A stretch of DNA of 64,000 nt from Streptomyces sp. NBC_01551 (GCF_026339935.1 NZ_JAPEPX010000001.1:4521501-4585500), one strand, 5' to 3'. Positions 24,791 through 32,882 are shown, numbered from the stretch's first letter. The notes: generated by a model from the letters alone, not told the origin. Numbers and translations are program-made.

Positions 24791-26092
24791 CTACTCAAGC
24801 AAGATCTCTTCAGGGCGGCGGTTCGTGACCGCGGTCTCCCGGCCGGTCAATATGTGCTCGATGCAGGCTTCGAGGTCTCCGCCGTGGTCGTCCCGGGCCA
24901 TGCTCCGGAGTTCTCGGGCCAGCTCCATGCCGTTGACCAGGACGATCGGGTACTGGTCTTCGACCATCTCGGTCTGTGCAGGCACGGAGTAGGCCCCGGT
25001 CGTGACGTACACGCCGATCCAGCCGCGGCGCAGACGAGCCACGACGCGAGCGATCTGCTCGGCGGTGACCAGGTTGTCGAGCTTGACGCACTTGGCCTGA
25101 CCGAGGACGACGAGACTGGTGCCAGCCAGCCCACTGCCGATGTCGAGCCGGCCCACGAAGTCCGCCCCGCCATCACCGGACCTACGGGTCAGCCATCCCT
25201 CGACGTAGCTGTTCCCGGCCCCCCGCAACACACGGGCCGCGACCGCGGAGGCGACGGCCTCAAAGTCGTGCTTTCGCCCGTCGAAGTACTTGTAGATCAG
25301 CTCCAGGTCCTTGGCTTCGGTGGTTCCCGGCTTGGGTCGCTGCTCGGGCACCTTGGTCACCTTGGCCCGGGCGACCCGCCGGCGGATCCTGGGCAGGGCC
25401 GAGTTCCCGTGCTTGACCCACTCACGCCAAGCCCGCGGGGCGAGTTCGAGCGTCTCCGTGTCGGGCACGGTCTTGTCCCTGCGGGAGTCGATCCACTCCC
25501 ACGAGACCTTGTCGTCCTCGTCCGTGAGGTCGATGAGAGCGATGTCGTAGACGTAGTTCGTGAACGTCGTGTGGTCGCTGCCACCCCACTGCACCAGCCG
25601 CTCTGCCCGCTCGATGATCCCCAGACCGCAGAACTCGACGTGCCCCTTGACCTTGCCGCTGCGCGAGACCGCCCGGAACAGCAGCAACGGGATGGCGCCG
25701 GCCCGCTCCTCGGGCGTGTGCCCCTGGTGCCCCGTGAAGGCATCAAGCAGGGCCGCATTGCCGTTGGTCTTCCCCGGCGCGACGGTGGTGGTGGCCTTGT
25801 GGTCGCCGAAGTAGCGGACGTGCCCGTTGTCCATGTCGAACACGTCATGCCAGGGCGTCTGCTCGGTGCCGGCCTTCCAGGGACTCGACCGGATGAGAAT
25901 CACCGGCCGCCGCTCCCCGTCCGGCGTCCGCACCTTCGCCATACCGTTGATCCCGGCCTCCAGCAGGGCCCGGGCGAGGTCCGGCGAGTGAGTCACATGG
26001 TGGAAGTTGGGATACCCCTGCAACTCCTCCGGCACCGGATCCTTGCCGGTCGCGTAGCGATACACCTGACCAACACGCAACTGACCGCCCAC
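24791..26092 (-). CDS. Predicted modification-dependent restriction endonuclease (AspBHI/Mrr-like)
   Basis: This 433-aa protein has an N-terminal domain (GQLRVGQVYRYA, then YPNFHHVTHSPDLARALLEAGINGMAKV, then RPVILIRSSPWKAGTEQTPWHDVFD) resembling the SRA-like DNA-recognition domain of AspBHI-type enzymes. Its C-terminal Mrr-like catalytic domain has the metal-binding Asp in SGDGGADFVG and the QxK motif in VLGQAKC (a PD-(D/E)xK nuclease variant). Such enzymes cut DNA carrying modified cytosine. The gene is the outermost gene of the element at attL and is transcribed toward the chromosome. It probably serves as defence cargo against methylated incoming DNA. The base specificity is unknown. Confidence 0.78.
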   Translation of the reverse strand: MGGQLRVGQVYRYATGKDPVPEELQGYPNFHHVTHSPDLARALLEAGINGMAKVRTPDGERRPVILIRSSPWKAGTEQTPWHDVFDMDNGHVRYFGDHKATTTVAPGKTNGNAALLDAFTGHQGHTPEERAGAIPLLLFRAVSRSGKVKGHVEFCGLGIIERAERLVQWGGSDHTTFTNYVYDIALIDLTDEDDKVSWEWIDSRRDKTVPDTETLELAPRAWREWVKHGNSALPRIRRRVARAKVTKVPEQRPKPGTTEAKDLELIYKYFDGRKHDFEAVASAVAARVLRGAGNSYVEGWLTRRSGDGGADFVGRLDIGSGLAGTSLVVLGQAKCVKLDNLVTAEQIARVVARLRRGWIGVYVTTGAYSVPAQTEMVEDQYPIVLVNGMELARELRSMARDDHGGDLEACIEHILTGRETAVTNRRPEEILLE

Positions 26093-26311
26093 GCGTCCCC
26101 CTGTCGCAGCCCCACCTGATCGATCTTCCTGACAGTAACGGCAGGCGCTGACAATGGTCCAAGTTGGTACGACCTTGGCCTGGCGCTGCTCCCTGCAGTA
26201 CGAGCGGTGTCACACCGCGACAACCGGTGGAGTTTCGGCCGCTGGATGCTCAGCTGGTGCGGGTTGCGGTGAACCGCTGACAGCAAGTCGACACTGACTG
26301 AAGATCTGAGC
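26093..26311. other. Divergent intergenic region
   Basis: These 219 bases separate the restriction gene from the rightward membrane-protein gene. The composition is less GC-rich than the backbone. Both promoters must lie here, but I see no clear boxes or long palindrome. Confidence 0.4.
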
Positions 26312-26905
26312 ATGGAAGAATGGAAGTACACCCTGCTCAACGGGGTGATATCAACGGGTGGTGCCGTATTGGTGGGCATCTTCGCCCTCTACGGCATGTT
26401 GCGCCAGGCTGCCAGGGCTCACGAGGCGGCGTCCCAGCAGGCGGTTGCCCTCCTTGAGCAAGTGGCTAAATCCGCCGAGGCTGCCCGAGACCAGGCCAGG
26501 TGGCAGCTGAGGCGGGATTCGTATGCCGCGATGCTGGCCGCTTGCGACGGATATGAGGATGCCATTGATGAAGTCGGATGGTTTCTCGCGGATCAGTATG
26601 ATGATGCGGGACGGGTGATCACGAATTTTGAATCCACCAAGGCGGAAGTGGCAACTGACGCCATAGGTAGAATTAGAGCGCATGTGCATACGTTGCGTCT
26701 TGAGGGGCCCAAGGAGCTAGAACCGCAGATTAAGGAATTCCTTAAAATGGCGGGGGAAACATATGAAATGATGAGAACCTGGACATCGCTGTTGCATGAC
26801 GGCCAGGATTCAGACTTTCCTGACGAGTGGCAGTATCAGCAAGGCGCTTTGAGCGAGGCCAGGGAAGCGCTGTTTCAAGCGATGTACGAAGTCCTTCATA
26901 AATGA
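26312..26905 (+). CDS. Small membrane-anchored hypothetical protein (cargo)
   Basis: I do not recognise this 197-aa protein. One N-terminal transmembrane helix (LLNGVISTGGAVLVGIFALYGML) is followed by a helical, probably coiled-coil cytoplasmic part (AARAHEAASQQAVALLEQVAKSAEAARDQARWQLRRDSYAAML) and a second helical region. Many A/T-ending codons and a visibly lower GC content than the backbone mark it as foreign. Topologically it resembles small toxin- or effector-like membrane proteins of mobile elements, but there is no motif to support a function. Confidence 0.65.
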   Translation: MEEWKYTLLNGVISTGGAVLVGIFALYGMLRQAARAHEAASQQAVALLEQVAKSAEAARDQARWQLRRDSYAAMLAACDGYEDAIDEVGWFLADQYDDAGRVITNFESTKAEVATDAIGRIRAHVHTLRLEGPKELEPQIKEFLKMAGETYEMMRTWTSLLHDGQDSDFPDEWQYQQGALSEAREALFQAMYEVLHK

Positions 26906-27432
26906 TTTGGATGCGAGTCAGGGTGCAGCGCCCGTCGACTTCCCTGATACCTGCACCTACCCCAACTCCCATCCCGTCCGCCGTCGGCCCACACGTATGT
27001 GGAGCGGGCGCGGTGCCGGGCGTCCAGGTGGAGCGCCCAACTGGACGTACGACCTGGACGCCCGGTGCCGTGTCTGCTCGGCTTGCCTGGGTCGACGGTG
27101 GACGGGATGGGAGTTCCCCCACCCCAACCATCCACGGGCCGGCACCCGGCGACGGTGCCCCCGCCATCCCGGTGCCGGCTGGTCCCCCGCCGGAGGCATG
27201 TCGGTGAGCGATGAAGCGCCGGCCCGCGGGTCCGACTCATGCCTTTGGGCCTATCCCACTCGCAGGGGCGGGCGTCGGCGCAGCGCGCGCGGAGCGGGCC
27301 GAAGGCAGGAGCGTCGCGCGGAGCGGAGCCGGGAAGCCCGCCCGGCGAAGCGAAGCGCAGCCGGGTGCTTGATGAAGTAGGGAAAGTCTTACCGCAGGGG
27401 CGCTCTTGTGGCCCCGCTAGTCCGCTGTTCCC
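26906..27432. repeat. Noncoding region with large nested inverted repeats
   Basis: There is no convincing gene in this 527-nt stretch. A 23-bp inverted repeat pairs 26964-26986 with 27093-27115 with a single G-T mismatch (left arm AACTCCCATCCCGTCCGCCG...). Inside it, 27016-27029 (CCGGGCGTCCAGGT) pairs perfectly with 27052-27065. A third pair, GCCGGCACC / GGTGCCGGC, lies at about 27140-27178. After 27240 the sequence is rich in GCGNAGCG-type units up to the NERD gene. The whole could fold into one large structure of about 150 nt. Confidence 0.8.
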
Positions 27433-28320
27433 ATGGCCCGTGACATTTCTGCGGAGCTTGGGGGGCTAGTGAACAACCTGAAGGTGACCTCGTGGAAGCG
27501 GCACGGGCATGATCGCCTGTACGTGAACCTGCCCGATGGGACAGCGGTCGGCTGGATGGATCGCAAGTCTGGGGAGACCACTGTCTTAGTCAGCGAGTAC
27601 CGGGATGCCGTCGGTGCTGCGCTGGCCCGGTTTGCCGGTCCGGCCCCAGGCCTGGCGACGCCGGCCGTAGGCGATGACGCCCCTCGTGCGCTGCCCCTGC
27701 TGACGCCCGAGAACGATCTCGCGAAGAATCGGCCTGGCGAGGAGCTGCGGCAGCGGCTCGCCGCATCCGGGCCAGGGCTCTGGCAGCGAGTGATTGCTTG
27801 GGTGCTTCGACGCAGGACCGATGACGACTCCTGGCGTACAGGGCTGGTCGGCGAACAGCGCGTTGGGCGGGAGCTTGAACGGCTGGAACGCCAAGGATGG
27901 CGTGTGCTGCATGCGATCCCGTTGCCCCGCCAAGTGGACATCGACCACTTACTGATTGGGCCCGGCGGAGTCTTCACGATCAACACCAAGCGGCACCCAC
28001 AGAAACGAGTGTGGGTGGGCGACGACATGGTGAAGGTCAACGGTGGCAAGGCCCAGCCCTACGTGATCAAGAGCCGAGCGGAGGCCGGTCGCGCACGCAA
28101 GGTCCTGGGACAGTACTGCGACTTCGATGTACCCGTGCGCCCGATTCTGGTGTTCGTGGACGTCCTCAAGCTCGACGTGGTTCCCACGCAGCTCAGCGTC
28201 CGGGTCTTACAGGAGCGGGCGGTGTCTGCCTTGGGTCCCTTGTCCGGTGTCCTCACCGCACCCCAGATCGAGCACCTCTACAGCGTCGCCAGGGATCGTC
28301 GAGTGTGGGGCGACGCGTGA
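27433..28320 (+). CDS. NERD-domain protein (predicted nuclease-like), element 1 cargo
   Basis: This 295-aa protein has a NERD (nuclease-related) domain in its second half: RTGLVGEQRVGRELERLERQGWRVLHAIPLPRQVDIDHLLIGPGGVFTINTKRHPQKRVWVG. The Asp of IDHLLIGPGG and the Lys of INTKRH fit the PD-(D/E)xK-type active site, so unlike the chromosomal relative at 16402 this copy looks catalytically competent. The N-terminal 100 residues (DRLYVNLPDGTAVGWMDRKSGE, NDLAKNRPGEEL) are shared with that relative. The ATG at 27433 has no good ribosome binding site; a GTG at 27469 following GGGGGG is an alternative start. The role in the element is unknown; DNA processing or defence are guesses. Confidence 0.8.
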   Translation: MARDISAELGGLVNNLKVTSWKRHGHDRLYVNLPDGTAVGWMDRKSGETTVLVSEYRDAVGAALARFAGPAPGLATPAVGDDAPRALPLLTPENDLAKNRPGEELRQRLAASGPGLWQRVIAWVLRRRTDDDSWRTGLVGEQRVGRELERLERQGWRVLHAIPLPRQVDIDHLLIGPGGVFTINTKRHPQKRVWVGDDMVKVNGGKAQPYVIKSRAEAGRARKVLGQYCDFDVPVRPILVFVDVLKLDVVPTQLSVRVLQERAVSALGPLSGVLTAPQIEHLYSVARDRRVWGDA

Positions 28321-28328
28321 CCCGCCGG

Positions 28329-28781
28329 TCAGGCTGAGGTCAGCTGTTTGCCGTCGTGGCTGCGCACGTGGGGGCCCTCGTGATCCAGGGCGTCGAGGAG
28401 CCGGATCGCGAACACCTCGGACATCTGCTCGGACACCTCTTCCGGAGTGAGCCATGCAACCGCGGTCGACTCTTCCGACGTGCGCTCGGCACCGCCGGAG
28501 GGCTTGCAGCGGAAGACCAGGGCGACGATGCCTCGGGCCGTGTTCTTGTAGACCCCGGTGAGCTCGTCCACCTCGACCTCGATGCCCGTCTCCTCCAGGA
28601 CCTCTCGGCGGACGCCGGCCTCCGGGGACTCTGTGAGTTCGAGAACTCCGCCCGGCAGTTCCCAAGTCCCGTTGTCCGCTCGTCGGATCGCCAGGAGTCG
28701 GCCGTCCTCGCGAACCACTGCCCCGGCCACGGACACGGAGTGCAGTGGCGTTGACTTGACCTGCGGGGAACCCGTACTCAT
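28329..28781 (-). CDS. pif: Pif-like Nudix protein (transfer immunity)
   Basis: This 150-aa Nudix hydrolase has an intact Nudix box (GGVLELTESPEAGVRREVLEETGI). In pSAM2 the Nudix protein Pif, encoded divergently next to korSA, blocks redundant transfer between donors. The same gene arrangement here supports that role. I place the start at the ATG at 28781 (MSTGSPQ). There is no Shine-Dalgarno sequence, but a -10-like TATGCT lies 7 nt upstream on the minus strand, so the mRNA may be leaderless. A KorSA-type operator covers the start codon, implying repression by the neighbouring regulator. Confidence 0.8.
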   Translation of the reverse strand: MSTGSPQVKSTPLHSVSVAGAVVREDGRLLAIRRADNGTWELPGGVLELTESPEAGVRREVLEETGIEVEVDELTGVYKNTARGIVALVFRCKPSGGAERTSEESTAVAWLTPEEVSEQMSEVFAIRLLDALDHEGPHVRSHDGKQLTSA

Positions 28782-28791
28782 GTACAGGAGC
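28776..28791. promoter_or_regulatory. KorSA-type operator at the pif-korSA promoter
   Basis: The 16-mer ACTCATGTACAGGAGC matches two further sites at 29647 and 29683 (consensus ACTCATGTAnAnGAGT, an imperfect palindrome). It overlaps the pif start and lies 20 nt upstream of the korSA start, placed to repress one or both. Confidence 0.75.
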
Positions 28792-28811
28792 ATAGGAGGA
28801 AGGGAAGGACT

Positions 28812-29594
28812 ATGGGAACCGCAGTAGGAGGTGGCCGAGGGGCTGTGCCGCGCTACGTGCAGATCGCCGACGACATCGTTCAGCAGATCCGGGCCGGCGC
28901 ATTGAAGGCCGGGGACATGGTGCCGAGCGAGTCGGAGCTGGTGGAGCGCTACGGCGTCGCCGGGGGGACGATCCGCAAAGCCATGGTTGAGGTGCGGGCC
29001 AGTGGGCTCGTGGAAACCCGGCACGGCAAGGGGTCGATCGTGAAGGCCCGGCCGCCCGTACGACACCGGTCCTCGGACCGCTTTCGGCGTACGCATCGGC
29101 AGGAAGGGCGGGCGGCTTACCTAGCGGAGTCCGCGCAGTCCGGGGCTGAGGCCAAGGTGAGCGTGCTGTTCATCGGGCCCATGGAAGCGCCCGAGGAAAT
29201 CGCGGAGCGGCTCGGTGTCACCGAGGGGACTCAAGTCCTGGCCCGGCGGCGGTTGTACTTCCGGGACGGAACGCCTGTGGAGACGGCCAGCTCGTACCTG
29301 CCGTGGGACGTGGTGAAGGACATCCCCGAGCTGTTCGCCGAGAACCCCGGCCCCGGTGGCATCTACGCCCGACTGGAAGACCACGGCCATGTCTTTGCCG
29401 AGTACGTGGAGACGCTCCAGGCCCGGCCGGCTGCCAAGGCCGAAGCCACCGAGCTGTCGCTGAGCCCCGGCGCGCCGGTCGTGCATCTGCTCCGCAACGC
29501 TGTTACCGAGGAAGGTCGGGTGGTCGAGGTCTGCGACACCCTCATGGCCGCTGACCAGTTCGTTTTCGAGTACCGGATCCCTGCGCGCGACTGA
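28812..29594 (+). CDS. korSA: KorSA-like GntR/HutC-family repressor
   Basis: This 260-aa regulator has an N-terminal GntR winged helix (YVQIADDIVQQIRAGALKAGDMVPSESELVERYGVAGGTIRKAMVEVRASGLVETRHGKG, residues 15-75) and a C-terminal UTRA effector domain of the HutC subfamily (VSVLFIGPMEAPEEIAERLGV to the end). In pSAM2 the homologue KorSA represses pra and its own gene, keeping the element integrated and silent. The ribosome binding site is strong (AGGAGGAAGGGAAGG). A hairpin at 29616-29643 (CCCGCT/AGCGGG) can terminate its transcript just before the next promoter. Confidence 0.88.
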   Translation: MGTAVGGGRGAVPRYVQIADDIVQQIRAGALKAGDMVPSESELVERYGVAGGTIRKAMVEVRASGLVETRHGKGSIVKARPPVRHRSSDRFRRTHRQEGRAAYLAESAQSGAEAKVSVLFIGPMEAPEEIAERLGVTEGTQVLARRRLYFRDGTPVETASSYLPWDVVKDIPELFAENPGPGGIYARLEDHGHVFAEYVETLQARPAAKAEATELSLSPGAPVVHLLRNAVTEEGRVVEVCDTLMAADQFVFEYRIPARD

Positions 29595-29646
29595 CGCCCG
29601 CTCAACTCCCCATAGCCCGCTGCGAGTTTCTCTTCGTAGCGGGTTG

Positions 29647-29698
29647 ACTCATGTATAGGAGTCAGGCACTCTTCTTCATGTCACTCATGTACACGAGT
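29647..29698. promoter_or_regulatory. Two KorSA-type operators upstream of the transfer operon
   Basis: ACTCATGTATAGGAGT (29647-29662) and ACTCATGTACACGAGT (29683-29698) are near-palindromic copies of the same site, 36 bp apart. A TTGACT -35-like box (29644-29649) overlaps the first, and TATAGA before the SCO3933-family gene may be a -10 of a second promoter. The layout fits repression of the replication/transfer operon by the KorSA-like protein. Confidence 0.75.
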
Positions 29699-29733
29699 GA
29701 CGGAGTCGTACCCCTATAGAGGAGTGATCTGCT

Positions 29734-30072
29734 GTGCGCATGATTCCCGTCGACACCACCGGCGCGACCGTGATGGTCGCCCAGCCCCCGCAGCTCAAGC
29801 TGCGCGACAAGAAGACCGGTCAGGTCGCCGTCGACAACGAGACCGGCAGCAACCTCATGACCGTGGACGTGCTGTTCGTGATGAACGGCAACGCCGAAGT
29901 CGTGTCCGTGACGGTGGCGGAGCCCGACATCTCCGGCGAGCTGGCCATGGGTACCCCGGTCGCGCTGACCGGCCTGGTCGCCCGGCCGTGGGAGAACGAG
30001 TTCAACGGCCAGAAGCGCCACGGGCTCAGCTTCCGCGCCGTCGCCGTCACCTCGCTGGCCCCGGCGAGCTGA
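29734..30072 (+). CDS. SCO3933-family regulatory protein
   Basis: This 112-aa protein is of the type annotated as SCO3933-family regulatory proteins, found immediately upstream of tra genes in AICEs. It has a beta-rich single-domain look (LKLRDKKTGQVAVDNETGSNLMTVDVLFVMNGNAEVVSVTVAEPDISGEL, then GTPVALTGLVARPWENEFNGQKRHGLSFRAVAV), reminiscent of an OB-fold. The start is GTG 29734 (ribosome binding site GAGGAG) or ATG 29740. Its first position in the operon under KorSA-type operators suggests a regulatory or single-strand-DNA-related role. The function is not established. Confidence 0.72.
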   Translation: MRMIPVDTTGATVMVAQPPQLKLRDKKTGQVAVDNETGSNLMTVDVLFVMNGNAEVVSVTVAEPDISGELAMGTPVALTGLVARPWENEFNGQKRHGLSFRAVAVTSLAPAS

Positions 30073-30074
30073 GC

Positions 30075-31415
30075 ATGAGCGCCTTATGGGTCACACTGCC
30101 GGTGGTCCTGGTTCTGGCCCTCGCCCTCGTCCTGCGCTGGCTGCGGCCCACCTGGTATTGGATGACCTTCGGGGTCACCTTCGCGACGATCCGCGTCCTG
30201 ATCCGCTACCGCTCGGTCATGGACGCCTGCGGGCTCACCGTCCCGCCCTCCCGCTGGCGGCTAGCGCTGGCCCGAGTCACCAACCGTGCCGTTCCCGAAG
30301 CCCGTTCGCCGCGCATCCTGCGGCTGCGGCTCACCTCGACGGGCCTGCTCCTGCGTCTGAAGACCCGGCCCGGACAGGACGCCTTCGACTTCTCCGCCTC
30401 CTCCGATCGGCTACGCCACTCCTTCGCTCTGCACAACGTCGTCTGCCGGGAGATCCGGTCCGGCGTCGTCGAGCTGCGGATGACCGGCTACGACGTACTC
30501 AAGAGCGTGCGCATGCCGCCGGCCTCGCCTGCTGACGGTGTCAGGGTGCCGGTGGCCTTGCGGGAAGACGGCCAGGTGCACCACCGGGACTACCGGGAGG
30601 TCCCGCACGCTCTGAACATCGGTGCGACGCAGTCGGGGAAGTCCGTCTATCAGCGCACGCTCATCGCCGCGCTGGCACCGCGTAACGTCGCGCTCGTCGG
30701 CATCGACTGCAAGAACGGCGTCGAACTGACGCCGCTGGCATCACGGTTCACCGCCCTGGCCGACAGCCCGGCTACTGCGGTTGAGCTGCTCGCGGCGCTC
30801 GTCCGGTACATGGATCGTGTCTACCTGCTGATCCGCGCCGAGCAACGCATCAGCGTCGCCGTGCCGGATGCGGAAATCACCTCCGACATCTGGGATCTAC
30901 CCGCGCACCTTCGCCCCGTACCCGTCGTACTCGTCCTGGACGAGATCGCGGAGCTGGCCCTCGCCACGAACAGGGCCGAGGAGGCCCGGCGGGACCAGAG
31001 CGTCACGTACCTGGTCCGCCTCGCCCAGCTCGGGCGGGCCGCCGGCATCTACCTCGAAGTCTGCGGCCAGCGTTTCGGCTCCGAACTCGGCAAGGGCATC
31101 ACCATGCTCCGCGCCCAGCTCACCGGCCGTACCGCCCACCGCGTCAACGACGAGGCCTCGGCGAACATGGCCTTCGGGGACATCTCACCGGACGCCGTCC
31201 TAGCCGCCGTCCTGATCGACAGGGAGCGGCCGGGTACCGCCGTGACCGGTGACTCCTCCGGCGGCTGGACCCGGATCCGGGCCCCGCACACCACGCTCCG
31301 CCGGGCCGTGGACATCTGCAACGCCCACGCCTACCGCACCCCGGAAATCCCGGAACTGGACGCCTTCCGGCCCGAGCCGCCGGCCCGCGTTCTCGTTGGC
31401 AAGGTCCAGCCCTAA
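30075..31415 (+). CDS. traSA: TraSA-like FtsK/SpoIIIE DNA translocase
   Basis: This 446-aa conjugative translocase moves double-stranded DNA between mycelia, the Streptomyces mode of conjugation. The N-terminal transmembrane segment (WVTLPVVLVLALALVLRWL) is followed by a linker and the FtsK motor domain with Walker A GATQSGKS, Walker B-like VPVVLVLDEIAEL and the GRAAGIYLEVCGQRFG motif. The ATG at 30075 lies 2 nt after the preceding stop. The size matches the pSAM2 TraSA type, clearly smaller than the 733-aa translocase of element 2. Confidence 0.92.
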   Translation: MSALWVTLPVVLVLALALVLRWLRPTWYWMTFGVTFATIRVLIRYRSVMDACGLTVPPSRWRLALARVTNRAVPEARSPRILRLRLTSTGLLLRLKTRPGQDAFDFSASSDRLRHSFALHNVVCREIRSGVVELRMTGYDVLKSVRMPPASPADGVRVPVALREDGQVHHRDYREVPHALNIGATQSGKSVYQRTLIAALAPRNVALVGIDCKNGVELTPLASRFTALADSPATAVELLAALVRYMDRVYLLIRAEQRISVAVPDAEITSDIWDLPAHLRPVPVVLVLDEIAELALATNRAEEARRDQSVTYLVRLAQLGRAAGIYLEVCGQRFGSELGKGITMLRAQLTGRTAHRVNDEASANMAFGDISPDAVLAAVLIDRERPGTAVTGDSSGGWTRIRAPHTTLRRAVDICNAHAYRTPEIPELDAFRPEPPARVLVGKVQP

Positions 31416-31517
31416 GCCGCTTCAGCGGGTGCCTTCCAAGCACCTGATCCACCAGGTCGGCGCGGCCTCATCGCGCCAGGTCCCTACCCACCCCATCCCT
31501 GAAAGGAGGTGAAGACC

Positions 31518-32171
31518 ATGACCCGCCTGGTGCGTCCGGACGCCGTCCTCGTCCAGGCCGTCATAGCCGGAGCACTCTCCTTCGCCCACCTGCACGACCT
31601 CGCGGAAGCCGCCGGACAGGACGGTTGGAAGGCTTGGGCCTACCCGGTCAGCGTGGACCTGCTCCTCGTTGCCGCCTGGCACCGCCTTCGCAGCCTGCGG
31701 GACGCGGGCGAGCCCTCGCGGTCGGCCTGGTCCTGGTTCGCCGTCGCCCTCGCGGCCTCGCTCGGCGCGAACGTCGCGACCGCCGGCCTTCTCGACCTGG
31801 GCGACGTCCCGGACTGGCTCCGGATCCTCGTCGCCGGATGGCCCGCGCTCGCCTTCCTCGGCGGAACGCTCCTGGTCCACCGGCCTACGACGGCCAGCAC
31901 GCCGGATCCTGAGCCCGTCGCGGCGCCGCTCCCCGTGGTGGAGCGGGAGACAGAACCCGGCGTACAAGCCGCGCCAATACCCGCTCTGCCCGCCCCGGCG
32001 CCGCCCGAGGCCCCAACGGTCACGGCCCCGCCTGCCCTCATCGCCCACGCCCAGAAGATCGCCGCCGACCACCGCACCCGCACCGGCTCGGACATCGACA
32101 CCGAGACCCTGCGCGCCCGGCTCGGCGTCCCGCCCCTGATGGCCGAGGCCATCGCCGCCCAGCTCACCTGA
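31518..32171 (+). CDS. DUF2637 membrane protein (Spd-type, intramycelial spread)
   Basis: This 217-aa DUF2637 protein has four hydrophobic segments (VQAVIAGALSFAHLHDLA, WAYPVSVDLLLVAAW, WSWFAVALAASLGANVATAGLL, LRILVAGWPALAFLGGTLL), an Ala/Pro-rich linker and a C-terminal helical HTH-like tail (IAADHRTRTGSDIDTETLRARLGVPPLMAEAI). DUF2637 proteins belong to the Spd group that spreads transferred DNA through septal cross-walls. The ATG at 31518 follows a canonical AAAGGAGGTGA ribosome binding site; a GTG 9 nt upstream lies within that site and is rejected. Confidence 0.82.
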   Translation: MTRLVRPDAVLVQAVIAGALSFAHLHDLAEAAGQDGWKAWAYPVSVDLLLVAAWHRLRSLRDAGEPSRSAWSWFAVALAASLGANVATAGLLDLGDVPDWLRILVAGWPALAFLGGTLLVHRPTTASTPDPEPVAAPLPVVERETEPGVQAAPIPALPAPAPPEAPTVTAPPALIAHAQKIAADHRTRTGSDIDTETLRARLGVPPLMAEAIAAQLT

Positions 32172-32182
32172 GAGGAGATCCC

Positions 32183-32374
32183 ATGCCCACCCGGATCAAC
32201 TTCCGCTCGCTTATGAAGATCGGCCCGGTCCAGATTGGCACCTACCGCGACCGCAACGGCCGCAGCAAGGACGCCGCCGTGTGCACCGCCGACGGCTGCG
32301 GCTGGTCCTCGGACTACAGCTCCTCGACCGCCGCCCAGCTCGCCGCCCGCTCCCACCGCTGCCGCGTCAGCTGA
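32183..32374 (+). CDS. Mobile element transfer protein (small, Zn-ribbon-like)
   Basis: This 63-aa protein matches the short AICE proteins annotated as mobile element transfer proteins: RINFRSLMKIGPVQIGTYRDRNGRSKDAAVCTADGCGWSSDYSSSTAAQLAARSHRCRV. Two Cys (CTADGC), a later His and a Cys (SHRC) suggest a zinc-binding knuckle. The ribosome binding site GAGAGGAG precedes the ATG. It belongs to the spread gene group. Confidence 0.75.
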   Translation: MPTRINFRSLMKIGPVQIGTYRDRNGRSKDAAVCTADGCGWSSDYSSSTAAQLAARSHRCRVS

Positions 32375-32390
32375 ACGGAAGGCCAACCCC

Positions 32391-32549
32391 ATGGACGTCC
32401 CGCTCTGGCTCGCGCTGATCGTCATCGGCGCACTCGGAATCAAGCTCATCCGCCCGCCCTGGTGGCTCGTCGCCGTGATCCTGCTCGGCGGTTTCCTCCT
32501 CGCGGACAGCTTCCTCGCCCCGGCCATCGACACCGCGATCAACAAGTAA
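32391..32549 (+). CDS. Small two-helix membrane protein (Spd-type)
   Basis: This 52-aa protein is almost entirely hydrophobic with two transmembrane helices (WLALIVIGALGIKLI and WWLVAVILLGGFLLADSFLA). It starts at ATG 32391 with GGAAGG upstream. Such tiny membrane proteins are typical of spd operons, where they are thought to assemble with other Spd proteins at septa. There is no motif beyond hydrophobicity. Confidence 0.65.
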   Translation: MDVPLWLALIVIGALGIKLIRPPWWLVAVILLGGFLLADSFLAPAIDTAINK

Positions 32550-32572
32550 CCCGCCCCGGAAGGAGAACGGCC

Positions 32573-32878
32573 GTGTTCAAGCCCCAGTACCCCCGCCCCG
32601 ACACCTACATCCCGGCCCCGGCCCCGGCCTCGGTCGAGCACTCCACGTCAGCCCCGGTCCCCGCCAAGCCCCCGACCGCCCTCGACGGCCTGGTCCAGAG
32701 CTCGCCCGGTACCGCGCTCGCCCTCGCCGCCGGCGGAGTCGTCGGAGTCCTCGCCCTGGCTTCTGTCGCCGTCTCGCTGCTCCTGGCCGTCGCGGTCACC
32801 GCGGTTGCCCTGTCCCTCAGCAGCGTTGTTCTGCTCTTCCTCATCCGGGCCCTGCGCCAGGAGTTCAAGAACCACTGA
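32573..32878 (+). CDS. SpdD/SpdB-like membrane protein
   Basis: This 101-aa protein has a Pro-rich N-terminal half (FKPQYPRPDTYIPAPAPASVEHSTSAPVPAKPP) and two fused hydrophobic helices (TALALAAGGVVGVLALASVAVSLLLAVAVTAVALSLSSVVLLFLI), ending in basic residues. The pattern is that of Spd proteins of pSAM2- and pIJ101-type elements. The start is GTG 32573 after GGAAGGAG. Confidence 0.7.
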   Translation: MFKPQYPRPDTYIPAPAPASVEHSTSAPVPAKPPTALDGLVQSSPGTALALAAGGVVGVLALASVAVSLLLAVAVTAVALSLSSVVLLFLIRALRQEFKNH

Positions 32879-32882
32879 CCCG

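Noticed and set aside
24701..26119. Long plus-strand frame over the restriction endonuclease gene
   Set aside because: The minus-strand protein has clear SRA-like and Mrr-like motifs. The plus-strand frame has no recognisable protein features and starts inside the att core region.
26902..27380. Small frames of 100-157 residues in the 26906-27432 gap
   Set aside because: They cross the inverted repeats, lack ribosome binding sites and have no consistent codon bias. Structure in the DNA explains the region better.
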